NCBI GenBank assembly: GCA_021845505.1
Contig: JAJZVU010000007.1
Location: 52,379-116,378 of the forward strand
Origin: Pseudomonadota bacterium
Lineage (GTDB): Bacteria; Pseudomonadota; Gammaproteobacteria; Burkholderiales; Burkholderiaceae_C
Direction: 5' to 3'
DNA: 64,000 nt
Each line of letters begins with the position of its first letter. Within the stretch, counting starts at the first letter, position 1. Of this stretch, positions 62,529-64,000 are shown piece by piece. The position numbers and the translations under genes were made by a program. The notes below the pieces were generated by a model that was not told where the DNA came from, did no database searches, and saw only the letters and a program-made list of their open reading frames with translations.

Positions 62529-63704
62529 ATGTCCGTCATTTCCAAAGACACCACCATCCTCGGCTACCGCCGTGAAAACGGCCGCGTCGGGGTACGCAAC
62601 CATGTGATCATCCTGCCGCTGGACGACCTGTCCAACGCCGCGGCCGAAGCCGTCGCGAACAACATCAAGGGTGCGCTGGCGATCCCCCACCCCTACGGCC
62701 GGCTGCAGTTCGGCGCCGACCTCGACCTGCACTTCCGCACGCTGATCGGCGCCGGCTGCAACCCCAACGTCGCGGCGGTGGTGGTGATCGGCATCGAGGA
62801 AGGCTGGACGCAGAAGGTGGTCGACGGCATCAAGACCACCGGCAAGCCGGTGTTCGGCTTCGGCATCGAGGGCCACGGCGACCACGACACCATCATGCGC
62901 GCCAGCAAGGCCGCTCGCGAACTGGTGCAGTGGGCGAGCGAGAAGCAGCGCGTGCCCTGCCCCATCCACGAGGTCTGGGTGTCGACCAAGTGCGGCGAGA
63001 GCGACACCACCTCGGGCGCGGGCAGCAACCCCAGCGTGGGCAATGTGTTCGACAAGCTGTACAAACTCGGCGGCACGCTGCTGTTCGGCGAGACCTCGGA
63101 AATCACCGGCGGCGAAAGCCTGGTCGCGCAGCGCTGCGCCAATGACGCGGTGCGCGAGCGCTTCATGTTCATGTTCGACCGCTACCAGGAGATGATCAAC
63201 CGCCACAAGACCAGCGACCTGTCGGACAGCCAGCCGACCAAGGGCAACATCGCCGGCGGCCTGACCACCATCGAGGAAAAGGCGCTGGGCAACATCCAGA
63301 AGATCGGCAAGGAGTGCCGTGTCGACGGCGTGCTGGACAAGGCCGAGGCGCCCACCCACCCCGGGCTGTGGTTCATGGACTCGTCGTCGGCTGCCGCCGA
63401 GATGGTCACGCTGGCCGCGGCGGCGGGCTATGTGCTGCACCTGTTCCCGACCGGGCAGGGCAACGTGATCGGCAACCCGATCCTGCCGGTGATCAAGATG
63501 TGCGCCAACCCGCGCACCGTGCGGCTGATGAGCGAGCACATCGACGTCGACGTCAGCGGCCTGCTGCAGCGCGAGATCAACCTCGACCAGGCCGGCGACA
63601 AGACCCTGGAGTGCCTGCTGCGCACCGCCAACGGCCGGCTGACCGCCGCCGAGGCGCTGGGCCACCGCGAATTCGTGCTGACCCGTCTGTACGAAAGCGC
63701 CTGA
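62529..63704 (+). CDS. suyB: Sulfolactate sulfo-lyase large subunit
   Basis: A 391-residue catalytic subunit related to the C-terminal domain of altronate/galactarate dehydratases. [14 protein letters not shown] near residues 12-25, [10 protein letters not shown] near 151-160 and [13 protein letters not shown] near 310-320 match SuyB; the Cys in K-C-G is a likely metal ligand. It carries out beta-elimination of sulfite from (R)-sulfolactate. Near-identity to published SuyB segments makes the assignment strong. A good terminator follows. Confidence 0.94.
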   Translation: MSVISKDTTILGYRRENGRVGVRNHVIILPLDDLSNAAAEAVANNIKGALAIPHPYGRLQFGADLDLHFRTLIGAGCNPNVAAVVVIGIEEGWTQKVVDGIKTTGKPVFGFGIEGHGDHDTIMRASKAARELVQWASEKQRVPCPIHEVWVSTKCGESDTTSGAGSNPSVGNVFDKLYKLGGTLLFGETSEITGGESLVAQRCANDAVRERFMFMFDRYQEMINRHKTSDLSDSQPTKGNIAGGLTTIEEKALGNIQKIGKECRVDGVLDKAEAPTHPGLWFMDSSSAAAEMVTLAAAAGYVLHLFPTGQGNVIGNPILPVIKMCANPRTVRLMSEHIDVDVSGLLQREINLDQAGDKTLECLLRTANGRLTAAEALGHREFVLTRLYESA

Positions 63705-63719
63705 GTCCGCCGCGCACCG

Positions 63720-63751
63720 AAAAAGGCCCGCATCGCGCGGGCCTTTTTTTT
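63720..63751. terminator. Rho-independent terminator after suyB (bidirectional)
   Basis: GGCCCGC (63725-63731) and GCGGGCC (63737-63743) form a 7-base GC stem with a 5-base loop, followed by T8 (63744-63751) and preceded by A5. With runs on both sides it can end suyB transcripts and those of the convergent biotin carboxylase gene. Confidence 0.92.
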
Positions 63752-63768
63752 CGCTCGCCGGCGCCGCC

Positions 63769-64000
63769 TCAGGCGGCCGCCGCGGCCGGCGGCGCGAGGA
63801 ACTCCTCCTCGATGAAGCGGGTGTGGATCTCGGCGTCGCGGAACGCCGCGGTGCCGAGCAGCCGGTGGTGGAACGCTGCGGTGGTGTGCACGCCGTCCAC
63901 GCGCAGCTCGGCCAGCGCGCGCTGCATGCGGGCGATCGCCTCCTCGCGGTCGCTGCCCCACGCGATGAGCTTGCCCAGCAGCGAGTCGTAGTACGGCGGC
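63769..64000 (-). CDS. Biotin carboxylase C-terminal part (incomplete at right edge)
   Basis: The last 76 residues of a leftward protein whose start lies off the window. Y-Y-D-S-L-L-G-K-L-I-A-W-G near the edge, then R-E-E-A-I-A-R-M and R-V-D-G-V-H-T-T, are the C-terminal domain of biotin carboxylases (AccC and acyl-CoA carboxylase relatives). The tail is Ala/Pro-rich and ends at TGA 63769-63771. Which carboxylase complex it belongs to cannot be told from this fragment. Confidence 0.88.
   Translation of the reverse strand, partial: PPYYDSLLGKLIAWGSDREEAIARMQRALAELRVDGVHTTAAFHHRLLGTAAFRDAEIHTRFIEEEFLAPPAAAAA

Overview
The window is a high-GC (about 70 percent by eye) bacterial chromosome segment packed with catabolic operons, each beside its own LysR, IclR, AraC, Lrp, GntR or two-component regulator. 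Gene content (TodS/TmoS-like kinase, LigAB dioxygenase, SuyAB/SlcC/ComC sulfolactate enzymes, SoxC-like sulfite dehydrogenase, YaeQ, metabolite:H+ symporter) fits an aerobic betaproteobacterium, most likely Burkholderiales. No tRNA, rRNA, CRISPR array or transposase was seen.

Layout. 0.1-1.4 kb: TMEM175-like channel and a TPR protein. 1.5-11.1 kb: a leftward operon (MHS-type transporter, two formylglycine sulfatases, a ComA-like protein, two aldo/keto reductases, a beta-hydroxyacid dehydrogenase) with a divergent LysR gene; it probably degrades an unknown sulfated compound. 11.1-14.1 kb: YaeQ, an AhpD-like protein and a NarX-type kinase. 14.2-18.5 kb: Lrp regulator, M20 amidohydrolase and a natural fusion of diaminopropionate ammonia-lyase to a Zn-dependent amidohydrolase. 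18.5-22.6 kb: a large PAS/GAF/GGDEF/EAL protein. 22.7-28.1 kb: LysR with an omega-aminotransferase, and a two-domain metallophosphoesterase divergent from an IclR regulator.

28.2-40.8 kb is an aromatic island: an AraC-type regulator divergent from pobA-ligA-ligB (4-hydroxybenzoate to protocatechuate to 4,5-ring cleavage), a peroxiredoxin, a complete six-gene toluene-4-monooxygenase-type operon (tmoABCDEF) and a convergent TodST/TmoST-like two-component system. Para-hydroxylation of toluene followed by side-chain oxidation would feed PobA, but no cresol-oxidising genes lie here.

41-49.5 kb: MFS transporter, DUF445 protein, dehydrogenase, glutathione transferase, methyltransferase, a SoxC-like sulfite dehydrogenase with a short cytochrome c, a cupin and a LysR gene. 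49.6-55.2 kb: an operon joining all four subunits of a succinate-dehydrogenase-like complex, both halves of a class I fumarase/tartrate dehydratase and an inositol-monophosphatase-like protein. 55.3-63.7 kb: a sulfolactate regulon, with a sulfonate-type ABC transporter, SlcC, ComC and a TauE-like sulfite exporter leftward and a GntR regulator plus SuyA and SuyB rightward. The two promoters share a motif overlapping their -35 boxes. The window ends in the 3' part of a biotin carboxylase gene.

A recurring theme is organosulfur chemistry: sulfatases and a ComA homologue on the left, sulfite dehydrogenase in the middle, sulfolactate desulfonation and sulfite export on the right. Enzyme identities rest on motifs and remembered family sequences; no database search or composition calculation was run.
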